From NCBI GenBank assembly GCA_005798205.1, contig SYKJ01000055.1:1-9007 (forward strand): DNA of 9,007 nt. Direction: 5' to 3'. The DNA comes from Bacteroidota bacterium. Lineage in GTDB: Bacteria > Bacteroidota > Bacteroidia > Flavobacteriales > Crocinitomicaceae. This document shows positions 1 to 6,616 of this stretch, piece by piece. The notes below the pieces were generated by a model that was not told where the DNA came from, searched no databases, and saw only the letters and a program-made list of their open reading frames with translations. The translations under genes were made by a program, and so were the position numbers. Every line of letters begins with the position of its first letter. Within the stretch, counting starts at the first letter, position 1.

Positions 1-497
1 CGAATTTCTTTGATTTCTTGTTCTTTACAATTTGTTAAATCAACTACCAAAACCGAATCTTTTTTGAAGTCAAAGTCAGTTCGTAATCCCAGTATTTTCT
101 TCTTGTTAGAAAAGAAATTCACCGCATCAATAAAAAGAATAGGAAACGTTTTTCCTTCAGGGCAAGCCGCTAATACACACGTTGATCCAGAAGACGGATT
201 TACCAAAAAATCAATTCCAGGCTGAAGCGTAAGGCTATCTAATTTTATAGAACAAAAGGAGGGAAAAGTATTTACATCAAAACTAAATTCCTGAGCATAA
301 GTTCCATTTATGGGAGCTAAGCCAATCTCTTGAAAAGTTTTGATTATATAATCCGCTGCAATGTTACAGCCATTATTAACATATCCACGGCCATGGAATT
401 CTTGCGAGCACAATGTTTTTGTAAATTCTTTAACCAGTATGCTTTGCGCATAAAATTGTTGGCAAATTAAAAGACTAATTAGTCCTACTATTCGCAT
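1..497 (-). CDS. Secreted M28-type zinc peptidase, N-terminal part (runs off left edge)
   Basis: The reading frame starts at the ATG at 497-495 and stays open to the window edge (165 codons seen). It begins with a short signal peptide (MRIVGLISLLICQQFYAQ, cleavage probably after Ala17). Then comes the N-terminal region typical of Bacteroidota M28 aminopeptidases: an LCSQEFHGRGY segment (about residues 29-39), an AADYIIKTFQEIGLAP helix and a YAQEFSFDVNTFP strand. In this family these elements precede the zinc-binding catalytic domain, whose His/Asp/Glu ligands would lie outside the window, so catalytic competence cannot be judged. The family cleaves N-terminal residues from peptides; export to periplasm or outside is inferred from the signal peptide. 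The start overlaps the end of the upstream glutamate-rich gene by 23 nt in another frame, which implies co-transcription. Family assignment is from remembered sequence patterns, not a search. Confidence 0.75.
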   Translation of the reverse strand, partial: MRIVGLISLLICQQFYAQSILVKEFTKTLCSQEFHGRGYVNNGCNIAADYIIKTFQEIGLAPINGTYAQEFSFDVNTFPSFCSIKLDSLTLQPGIDFLVNPSSGSTCVLAACPEGKTFPILFIDAVNFFSNKKKILGLRTDFDFKKDSVLVVDLTNCKEQEIKEI

Positions 498-1305
498 AAC
501 GGCTACAGATCTTTAGCATGAAATCTTCAACAACCTCACCGTCAATATCCCATGCATTATTTTGAGCAAATTCTGCTAACACATTACGAGCGGCAACGAT
601 ATTGTCTTGCGTATCTAAACGCTTAATAGAGCTTGAAAATAAATCACTTGAACCATCGAATAATTCATTAATAAACTGAAGTCTTTCATTTAAAGTAAAG
701 GACCCTATTAAAGTTTCAATCGGCATTATTTGGTAATTTTGAGCAATTGTTTTCTCCAATTTTTCAAACTTTGGTATTAAGTCAGATCCAACATCAGAGA
801 GGACTATTTTCTCTTCCTCTTTTACTTCTTCACGATTTTCCTCAGGTGCTACCACTTCTTCAATGAGTTCCTCTTCCTCTTCAGCGAGTTCTTCTTCCTC
901 TTCAATGATTTCCTCTTCTATTGTTGTCTCATCCACCTTTTTTTCAATTTCTGGCGAATCGAATAAATCAAATCGAATAATAGTGTCTTCCGGTTTTTCT
1001 TGCTCTATTTCTGAGAAAACAATTTCTATTTCACTATTTTCTTCAGGCACAGCCTCCTCAATAATTTTTTCCTCAATTTTTGGCTCCTCCTCTAGCGGTT
1101 GTTTTTCCAAATCTAATGTTGGCAGATCGGTTTGAGAACTTTCTTCCTTTAAGATAGAATTTTCGTAAACCTTATATCGAACAATCAATAAGCGCTCGTA
1201 TAATTCGCGAGAAGAATCAACAATTTGTTCAAGTTCAGGAAGTGTGATGTTTCCTTTGGTAATTTTTTTTAATCCATTTTCTATGGATGAAACTAGTTCT
1301 TTCAT
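475..1305 (-). CDS. Glutamate-rich hypothetical protein with conserved helical ends
   Basis: A 276-residue protein without signal peptide or membrane segment, so probably cytoplasmic. It has three parts: an N-terminal helical segment (about 1-50, with ELEQIVDSSRELYERLL); a long low-complexity acidic region (about 54-170) rich in Glu with runs such as EEEEELAEEEEELIEE; and a C-terminal helical domain (about 190-270) with the pattern LNERLQFINELFDGSSD, ending in WDIDGEVVEDFMLKI. A C-terminal domain of this kind (L-N-[DE]-[RK]-h-x-F-I-N-E-L-F-[DG]-G, then W-D...V-x-[DE]-F) is one I recall from uncharacterised Bacteroidota proteins; no function is known to me. The acidic linker suggests a flexible spacer or a basic-partner-binding region (inference). 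The ATG at 1305 is followed directly by the conserved N-terminal segment. It is the first gene of a probable two-gene operon with the M28 peptidase. The gene is certainly real: conserved-looking ends flank the linker and it is open over 831 nt. Confidence 0.85.
   Translation of the reverse strand: MKELVSSIENGLKKITKGNITLPELEQIVDSSRELYERLLIVRYKVYENSILKEESSQTDLPTLDLEKQPLEEEPKIEEKIIEEAVPEENSEIEIVFSEIEQEKPEDTIIRFDLFDSPEIEKKVDETTIEEEIIEEEEELAEEEEELIEEVVAPEENREEVKEEEKIVLSDVGSDLIPKFEKLEKTIAQNYQIMPIETLIGSFTLNERLQFINELFDGSSDLFSSSIKRLDTQDNIVAARNVLAEFAQNNAWDIDGEVVEDFMLKICSRYANSRTN
865..906. repeat. Two-copy 21-bp tandem repeat coding for Glu-rich heptads
   Basis: Positions 865-885 and 886-906 are two imperfect copies of a 21-bp unit; the first 19 bases match at 18 positions. 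On the minus strand they encode two similar seven-residue blocks (EEEELAE-like and EEEELIE-like) in the acidic linker. The unit length is a multiple of three, so copy-number change keeps the frame. The surrounding 780-1100 is a strongly purine/pyrimidine-skewed tract made mostly of GAA/GAG codons. Confidence 0.6.
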
Positions 1306-1354
1306 GGTTTAATTCTACTTTTTATCAACATTTAATAAAATTTACTGAGGACAA

Positions 1355-1372
1355 TTTTGTAATATTACTAAA
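1355..1372. promoter_or_regulatory. Near-palindrome in the divergent tdk intergenic region
   Basis: A perfect 10-bp palindrome, GTAATATTAC (1359-1368), extends to 18 bp (TTTtGTAATATTACtAAA) with one mismatched pair. It lies in the 166-bp gap (1306-1471) between the minus-strand Glu-rich gene and plus-strand tdk, 104 bp before the tdk start. It could be an operator, but the gap is very AT-rich, so chance is a real possibility. I found no convincing TAnnTTTG promoter element for either gene in the gap; the nearest are one-mismatch forms. Nothing else is recognisable there. Confidence 0.25.
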
Positions 1373-1471
1373 ACTAACGATTTTTAGAATTCAAATTTAA
1401 AAAACAACTTCGAGAGAGGGTTTAAAATAGGCACTTTTCTCAGATAAAAATATTAACAACTATAAAAAAAT

Positions 1472-2041
1472 ATGTTTTTAGAACAATTTCCCGCCCTTAA
1501 AAGACAAAATGGATGGATAGAAGTGATTTGCGGATCTATGTTTTCAGGAAAAACAGAGGAGTTAATTCGCAGATTGCGTCGAGCGGAATTCGCGAATCAA
1601 GAATTGTGTTTATTTAAGCCATTGATTGACACGCGCTTTAGTAAAGATAAAGTTGTAAGTCATCAAGGAAATACTTTTGAAGCAATCATCATTGAAAATT
1701 CTCAGGAAATCTTAAAAATTTGGAAGAATCAAAAAGTTGTAGCTATTGATGAAGCGCAATTTTTTGATGCTGACTTACCTGCAGTTTGTAATGAGTTATC
1801 AAATAAAGGAGTGCGTGTCATTATCGCAGGTCTAGACATGGACTACCAGGGAGTTCCATTTGGTCCGATGCCCAACTTACTTGCCGTAGCAGAATATGTA
1901 ACAAAAGTGCATGCAATTTGCGTCTCTTGCGGTAACTTAGCACAGTTTTCGGAACGTACTGCTCATGAGTCAGGTCAAGTGCTTGTTGGTGCAACCGAAA
2001 AGTATCGTCCTCTTTGTCGTTCGTGTTATATTAAAGCTTAG
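1472..2041 (+). CDS. tdk: Thymidine kinase (type II)
   Basis: Phosphorylates thymidine (and deoxyuridine) with ATP to give dTMP, the pyrimidine salvage step, in the cytoplasm. At 189 residues it has the normal length for bacterial type II enzymes. Visible motifs: P-loop GSMFSGKT (residues 21-28); the DEAQFF segment (93-98), where Glu94 is the expected catalytic base; GLDMDYQGVPFGP (about 120-132), the usual post-Walker segment; and a complete structural zinc site Cys150-x2-Cys153 with Cys182-x2-Cys185. The substrate-binding lasso with Glu-Arg-Thr and a downstream Tyr (Y178) is present. All key residues are intact. The start at 1472 follows an A-rich leader and gives the expected N-terminus (MFLEQF...GWIEVICGSMFSGKT). 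It is the first gene of a tight plus-strand run; only 2 nt separate its stop from the next start. Confidence 0.97.
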   Translation: MFLEQFPALKRQNGWIEVICGSMFSGKTEELIRRLRRAEFANQELCLFKPLIDTRFSKDKVVSHQGNTFEAIIIENSQEILKIWKNQKVVAIDEAQFFDADLPAVCNELSNKGVRVIIAGLDMDYQGVPFGPMPNLLAVAEYVTKVHAICVSCGNLAQFSERTAHESGQVLVGATEKYRPLCRSCYIKA

Positions 2042-2043
2042 TA

Positions 2044-4335
2044 TTGAAATTAAATCTCTCATATTCCGAATTTTGTAGTTTGACTGGCGGAAAAGTAGTT
2101 AGTGGATCGAGCGAGGGCGTAATGCAACAAATTATTTACGATTCTCGAAGATCCAAAAAAGAGCAAGGCACAGTTTTCTTTGCTTTCAATGGAAATTACC
2201 GCGATGGACATTCTTTTTTAGGTGAAGTCTATTCCAAAGGAGTTACTTGCTTTGTTATTTCCAAAGTGCCAACAACTTATTGTAAAGATGCTACCTATAT
2301 TTTGGTAGAAGATACCTTAAAAGCACTGCAAAAAATAGCAAAAAGTCATAGAGAAAAATTTTCTTACCCAATTATTGCAATAGCAGGAAGTATCGGAAAA
2401 ACGACAATAAAAGAGTGGTTGTATCATTTTATGAGTTCAAAATACCGAGTAATTAGAAGCCCTAAGAGTTATAATTCTCAAATTGGGGTTGCTATTTCCT
2501 TATTGAATTTACATGACGATTGTGATTTTGCACTCATTGAAGCTGCGATTTCAAAATCTGGAGAAATGGCAGTTTTGGAAGAAATGATACAAGCTACTTA
2601 TGGCGTTTTAACTTCCTTAACACGCTCGCTTAAAGATCAATTTAAATCAGAAGAAGAACTCCTTAATGAGCAGTTAATTCTCTTTAAAAACTCAAAAAAA
2701 ACAATCGTCTCGCCCTCTTTAAAACTTTCTCAAATAGATTTAAAAGCAATTAATGGGCAACAAATTATTGAAAAGGATTTTGAACAAGAAATGCTTTGTT
2801 TTCCATTTTTAGATAAAGGAAGCATGCAATCTGGACTGATAGCACTCGCAGCGGCAAAAACATTTTCGTGTTTAACAATTGAAGGGGTTAAAAATTTACC
2901 TCGATTGGCTATGCGTTTGGAAACTTTTGAGGGCATTGATAATTCAATAATTATAAATGATACCTACAATTTAGATTTAGATGCTTTGGTTTACTCTTTG
3001 GAATACCAATTATCCATTTCAAAAAATAAAAAGAGAATTGTTATTGTTGGTCTAGATTCCCAGCACCTAAATTTAGAGAAAGTTGTGGAGGCAAAAATTA
3101 AAGCTTTCAATCCCGATGAAATTTATTTTAGTCATGCTGGAAATTTAAATGAGATAAATTTAAAAAACGCCGTTGTGTTAATCAAAGGAACTAGAGCTGC
3201 AGAAATGGAAAAATTAGCAAATAAATTTAAGCTAAAAAAACATAAAACAACATTAGAAATTAACTTAACTGCCCTTAAACACAACATTTCTATATTCAAA
3301 GGATTACTCAAACCTAGCACAAAATTACTTGCTATGGTGAAAGCACAATCTTACGGAGCAGGCCTAGAGAAAATAGGACTTTTCTTGCAAAATTTGGGAG
3401 TTGATAGGTTGGGGGTGGCTTATTCTGATGAGGGTGCTGAATTGAGAAAAGCAGGCGTAATAGCACCAATTTTAGTAATGAACCCAGAGGAAGCAAGTTT
3501 TGAGACGTGCATAAAGTACCAACTTGAACCAGCAATTTATTCTTTTGAGCAATTGGATGCTTTGGTAAACGAATTAATAATTTCCTCTATCCAAGATTTT
3601 CCGATTCATTTAAAAATTGATACCGGCATGCATCGCTTAGGATTCAATTCTCATGAAGTTCCCAAATTAATAGAGTACATTCAAGCACAACCAGAAGTCA
3701 AAATAGCAAGTGTATACTCTCATTTAGCTGATGCTGATAACCGAAAGGACAGCTATTTTTCTGAACATCAAATTGCCCTTTTTAAAACTGCTTGTATAGA
3801 AATAAGTCAGTATGCATCGCCTTTTTACACTCACATTCTAAATTCTGAGGGGATAGTAAATTTTTCAAATGCACAATTTGATATGGTTAGAATTGGCATT
3901 GGCATGTACGGAATTTCAGGAAATCCAACTCTTTCTAAAAAATTAGTGCCTGTCCTTAAGTGGAAAAGTGTTATTTCCCAAGTAAAAGTTATTGCTAAAG
4001 GAGACAGTGTGGGCTATTCTCGTACTTTTATTGCAGAAAAACCTTACACTATTGCAATTATCCCAATCGGATATGCTGACGGCTTTAAGCGAAGTCTTGG
4101 AAATGGAAATGGCGGGGTTTTTATACAAGGAAATTATTGTAAAACACTTGGGCGCGTTTGCATGGATATGATTGTAGTGGATGTCTCAAAAATAAATCCA
4201 AAAGTAGGGGATGAGGTAGAAATAATTGGAGATAATCAAAAAATAGATGAACTTGCGGCTAAATTGGATACCATTCCATATGAGATAATGACATCTATTT
4301 CAAATCGTGTCCACAGATTGTATTTTGAAGAATAA
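2044..4335 (+). CDS. alr: MurF-alanine racemase fusion; MurF half probably degenerate
   Basis: Bacteroidota carry a fusion of a MurF-like ligase (adds D-Ala-D-Ala to the UDP-MurNAc-tripeptide) with a PLP alanine racemase (L-Ala to D-Ala). The C-terminal half (about 401-763) is a complete racemase: PLP lysine K433 in MVKAQSYGAG, DTGMHRLGF with R531, R616 in RIGIGMYG, catalytic Tyr Y658 in SVGYSRTF, and CMDM (M707-D708). The N-terminal half (1-400) has a MurF N-domain, a P-loop GSIGKTT (115-121), SYNSQIG, IEAAISKSGEM, AMRLE and INDTYN. However, the usual N-I-G-[DE]-A-H motif reads SLTRSL (191-196) and the lysine normally carbamylated aligns with Leu206. The protein is about 50 residues shorter than the usual 815-830. 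Racemase function is confident; ligase function is doubtful. TTG at 2044 is the start because an in-frame stop at 2032-2034 blocks extension and the next Met (residue 27) would remove most of the N-domain. Confidence 0.93.
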   Translation: MKLNLSYSEFCSLTGGKVVSGSSEGVMQQIIYDSRRSKKEQGTVFFAFNGNYRDGHSFLGEVYSKGVTCFVISKVPTTYCKDATYILVEDTLKALQKIAKSHREKFSYPIIAIAGSIGKTTIKEWLYHFMSSKYRVIRSPKSYNSQIGVAISLLNLHDDCDFALIEAAISKSGEMAVLEEMIQATYGVLTSLTRSLKDQFKSEEELLNEQLILFKNSKKTIVSPSLKLSQIDLKAINGQQIIEKDFEQEMLCFPFLDKGSMQSGLIALAAAKTFSCLTIEGVKNLPRLAMRLETFEGIDNSIIINDTYNLDLDALVYSLEYQLSISKNKKRIVIVGLDSQHLNLEKVVEAKIKAFNPDEIYFSHAGNLNEINLKNAVVLIKGTRAAEMEKLANKFKLKKHKTTLEINLTALKHNISIFKGLLKPSTKLLAMVKAQSYGAGLEKIGLFLQNLGVDRLGVAYSDEGAELRKAGVIAPILVMNPEEASFETCIKYQLEPAIYSFEQLDALVNELIISSIQDFPIHLKIDTGMHRLGFNSHEVPKLIEYIQAQPEVKIASVYSHLADADNRKDSYFSEHQIALFKTACIEISQYASPFYTHILNSEGIVNFSNAQFDMVRIGIGMYGISGNPTLSKKLVPVLKWKSVISQVKVIAKGDSVGYSRTFIAEKPYTIAIIPIGYADGFKRSLGNGNGGVFIQGNYCKTLGRVCMDMIVVDVSKINPKVGDEVEIIGDNQKIDELAAKLDTIPYEIMTSISNRVHRLYFEE

Positions 4336-4343
4336 AATTCACT

Positions 4344-5351
4344 ATGACAACAATTCAACAAGATTTATTTAAGATTATAAAATTAAAATTAGTTGGAAAA
4401 GACCCTTTGGGCATCGCTTTAGCTGATATTTTACACATTAGCCCCGATGCTGTTTACCGTCGCTACCGTGGTGATACAATTTTGACAATTGATGAAGTGC
4501 AACGCCTTTGTAAACATTTTGATATTTCGATTGATTTATTGATGCAAAATACGAATGGGAAAGCGGTATTCAATTATAATCCCCTTAATTCTTACGATTT
4601 TCGTCTGGAATCCTATTTAGAGGGCATATTAAATTCTTTGCGCCATCTTAAAACTTTATCCAACCCACATTTTATAATGTCAGTTAGTAATAATCATATT
4701 TTTCAATTAATAAACTTCCCACAACTTGCCCGTTTTCGACTTTTCTTCTGGGCAAAAACACACCTACTGGTTCCTGAATATCAAAATGTAAAGTATTTTC
4801 ACGAAAAGACGAGTGAAAAAGCATTTGCTCTTGGAGAAGAAATCCTTCAATTATATACCTCTATTCCATCGATAGAAATTTTTGACCCAGAATTAATGCG
4901 TGGATTTTTGCGACAAATTCTTTATTACTACAAAGCTCATTTATTTGAGGATCCGTCTGATGCACTTTTTTTGTGCGATAGAATGTTGTTATTTTCAAAG
5001 CATCTCAATAATCAAGCAGATATAGGTAAAAAATTTATTTTTGGAAAAGAAATACCAGCGGAGGGAAATAAATTTCAGATGTATTTGAATGAAACAATCA
5101 ATACAGATTCCACTATTTATTATTCAAGCAAAGAAAGCAATGGTATTTTTCTCACACATAACATCATGAATTATCTACAAACAGTTGATGAAAAATACGT
5201 TGCCGATAGTAAGCAAATTATTGACAAGCAACTCGCAAATTCCAGTTTGATAAGTGAGGTCAACGAAAAAGAAAGAAATAATTATTTCTATGAATTTGAT
5301 AAAACAATTTTATCATTTCGGAAAAAAATAGAGGCAGACATCGAATTTTAA
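4344..5351 (+). CDS. Helix-turn-helix transcriptional regulator with unknown sensor domain
   Basis: A 335-residue soluble protein. Residues about 18-67 form a BetR/XRE-like DNA-binding domain: ALADILHISPDAVYRRYRG, then LTIDEVQRLCKHFDISIDLL. This is the pattern of Bacteroidota regulators in which the first helix pair is followed by an A-Y-R-R-x-R-G recognition segment. The remaining about 265 residues are helical-looking, rich in Phe, Tyr and Leu, with no motif I recognise and no membrane segment. They may sense a ligand or mediate dimerisation. The target is unknown. The gene starts 8 nt after the racemase stop and ends 36 nt before ferritin, so it is probably co-transcribed with the former. 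Regulation of the adjacent ferritin gene is a possibility from position only. Confident as a DNA-binding protein; not confident about its role. Confidence 0.8.
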   Translation: MTTIQQDLFKIIKLKLVGKDPLGIALADILHISPDAVYRRYRGDTILTIDEVQRLCKHFDISIDLLMQNTNGKAVFNYNPLNSYDFRLESYLEGILNSLRHLKTLSNPHFIMSVSNNHIFQLINFPQLARFRLFFWAKTHLLVPEYQNVKYFHEKTSEKAFALGEEILQLYTSIPSIEIFDPELMRGFLRQILYYYKAHLFEDPSDALFLCDRMLLFSKHLNNQADIGKKFIFGKEIPAEGNKFQMYLNETINTDSTIYYSSKESNGIFLTHNIMNYLQTVDEKYVADSKQIIDKQLANSSLISEVNEKERNNYFYEFDKTILSFRKKIEADIEF

Positions 5352-5363
5352 GTGAAACCATTG

Positions 5364-5371
5364 TAAATTTG
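5364..5371 (+). promoter_or_regulatory. Candidate Bacteroidota -7 promoter element for ferritin
   Basis: TAAATTTG matches the Bacteroidota -7 consensus TAnnTTTG exactly and lies 16 nt before the ferritin ATG, in the 36-nt gap after the regulator gene. Transcription would begin near 5377, giving a very short A-rich leader. I see no clear TTG/TTTG -33 element at the usual spacing, which would in any case fall inside the end of the regulator gene. An internal promoter would let ferritin be expressed independently of tdk-alr. Confidence 0.4.
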
Positions 5372-5387
5372 TAAAAAAAACATCCAA

Positions 5388-5906
5388 ATGAACAATCGTG
5401 TAGAAAAAGCCTTGAACGATCAAATCCATAAAGAAGCCTCATCATCTCAGTATTATTTGGCAATGGCATCTTGGTCTGAAAATAATGGCTTAAATGGTAC
5501 AGCAAAATTTATGTATACACACTCTGATGAGGAACGCTTTCATATGTTAAAATTGGTAAAATTCGTAAACGAACGTGGTGGCAAAGCAGTGATTCCATCT
5601 GTGGAAAAACCCCCTTTGGAATTTTCTAATTTAAAAAATGTATTCGAATCTTTGCTAAAACACGAAATCGGCGTCACAGAAAGTATTAATAATTTAGTAG
5701 ATGTTTGCCTTCAAGAAAAGGACTACACAACTCACAATTTTGTTCAGTGGTATGTTGCAGAGCAATTGGAGGAAGAAGCTTTGGCAAGAACGATGTTAGA
5801 TAAATTAAATTTGATTGGAACTGATAGTGGAGGAATGTATATGTTTGACAGAGATCTTGAAAATTCTACTAAATCGGATTCCGCAGAAAGTAAAGATTCA
5901 GTTTAA
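5388..5906 (+). CDS. ftnA: Non-haem bacterial ferritin (iron storage)
   Basis: Forms the 24-subunit cytoplasmic shell that oxidises Fe(II) and stores it as a ferric mineral. The 172-residue four-helix protein aligns along its length with E. coli FtnA. The ferroxidase ligands are all visible: Glu16, Glu49 and His52 (in DEERFHM), Tyr23, Glu93 (in KHEIG), and Gln126 and Glu129 in WYVAEQLEEE (121-130). The haem-binding Met of bacterioferritin is not expected here, and GMYMFDRDL (149-157) is the usual end of FtnA-type ferritins. A Ser/Asp/Lys-rich tail (about 159-172) follows and is probably disordered. The ATG at 5388 after an A-rich leader gives the standard N-terminus. It is the last gene of the plus-strand run, with a terminator right at its stop. 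No iron-box or Fur-type site was recognised upstream. Confidence 0.95.
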   Translation: MNNRVEKALNDQIHKEASSSQYYLAMASWSENNGLNGTAKFMYTHSDEERFHMLKLVKFVNERGGKAVIPSVEKPPLEFSNLKNVFESLLKHEIGVTESINNLVDVCLQEKDYTTHNFVQWYVAEQLEEEALARTMLDKLNLIGTDSGGMYMFDRDLENSTKSDSAESKDSV

Positions 5907-5941
5907 TTAGACGATTTAAGTTCGGTCTAATCCTTTTTTTT
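5906..5941 (+). terminator. Intrinsic terminator after ferritin
   Basis: A 7-bp stem, ATTAGAC (5906-5912) with GTCTAAT (5925-5931), can add two more pairs across a bulged G, and is followed by CC and eight T residues (5934-5941). It begins at the last base of the ferritin stop codon. In the reverse direction the hairpin is not followed by a T run, so it works mainly for the plus strand. The T run is also coding DNA for the last residues of the convergent barrel gene. Confidence 0.7.
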
Positions 5942-6616
5942 CACACTTTTTAGCTTGTAATTGTAAGTTATAGAGGCGATATGTCTTTGAAGTGGATCTG
6001 GCAAATTTATTTGCTTATCATAAATATATCCGATCGTTAGTTCATGTGGGCCAGTCATTTCAAATGTTGTTCCGATAAAATAGCGTGCTCTTGTAAAACG
6101 ATTTCCCAAAGCAGAATTTATGGGATTATAAAAATAATCAACAGAAATAAGCGGACTTAAAATACAATTATTTATATCATATGAAATACTTGGTTTTATT
6201 CGATAAGCTAAATCAAATTCAGGGTCGTAATTGCTTTGGGTAAGTTTTGAGAACGAGTACTGATAACGCAAACGCAATTGAAAATTGAAGCGCTTCACAT
6301 CTTTTGAAAACTGAATATTTGAATTTATCCGATGATTTATAAGATAATTACCATTATTATCTCGAGAAGAAATCAACCTGTAATCAATCGAAGGTCTCAG
6401 CCAATTTGTAGGAGAATATTTAACTGAGAACTGAGAAAATACGGTTGTTAATCCATATTCTCCAAGGCGATTCGTTAAACCCAAAGAAAGATTTAATTTT
6501 TTTGAAACTTTTTTACTAACACTTACATCAGACCAAAGTTGTGATAATACTCTCTGTGAGTGTGAATTTTGATAAAAAAATAAAAAGAATAAGAAAAAAC
6601 AAACAATTTTTAGCAT
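5927..6616 (-). CDS. DUF2490-like outer-membrane beta-barrel protein
   Basis: A 229-residue exported protein with a signal peptide (MLKIVCFFLFFLFFYQNSHS, cleavage before Gln-Arg). Alternating amphipathic strands follow throughout, such as LWSDVSVSKKVSKKLNLSLGLTNR, FSVKYSPTNWLRPSIDYRLIS and FNFQLRLRYQYSF. The Q-L-W-x-[DE] opening, H-R-I-N-x-N-I-Q-F and the ending ELTIGYIYDKQ...SITYNYKL are the pattern of DUF2490 proteins, thought to be outer-membrane barrels; their function is unknown. ATG at 6616 is preferred over an upstream GTG at 6619: the ATG overlaps the lipoprotein stop as TGATG, indicating translational coupling. After the expected last strand there is a short basic tail, SVKKKD, encoded partly by the T run of the opposing terminator. 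Confidence 0.75.
   Translation of the reverse strand: MLKIVCFFLFFLFFYQNSHSQRVLSQLWSDVSVSKKVSKKLNLSLGLTNRLGEYGLTTVFSQFSVKYSPTNWLRPSIDYRLISSRDNNGNYLINHRINSNIQFSKDVKRFNFQLRLRYQYSFSKLTQSNYDPEFDLAYRIKPSISYDINNCILSPLISVDYFYNPINSALGNRFTRARYFIGTTFEMTGPHELTIGYIYDKQINLPDPLQRHIASITYNYKLKSVKKKD

Noticed and set aside
10..225. Plus-strand open frame of 71 codons
   Set aside because: It lies antisense to the M28 peptidase frame, which shows a signal peptide and family motifs; the plus-strand product shows nothing recognisable.
863..1135. Plus-strand open frame coding for a Ser-rich 90-residue peptide
   Set aside because: It is the antisense of the GAA/GAG-rich linker of the Glu-rich gene; the serine runs are complements of glutamate codons.
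1433..1471. A Shine-Dalgarno-type ribosome site for tdk
   Set aside because: The leader is A-rich with no purine AGGAGG-like site near the start, as is normal in Bacteroidota; the GAGAGAGGG at 1412-1420 is too far from the ATG to serve.
2730..4128. Four minus-strand open frames of 61-68 codons (2730-2936, 3132-3320, 3332-3535, 3943-4128)
   Set aside because: All lie inside the MurF-Alr fusion, whose plus-strand frame carries clear family motifs throughout; none of the minus-strand products resembles a protein.
5260..5505. Minus-strand open frame of 81 codons over the regulator-ferritin junction
   Set aside because: It overlaps the ends of two well-supported genes on the other strand and has no recognisable motif.
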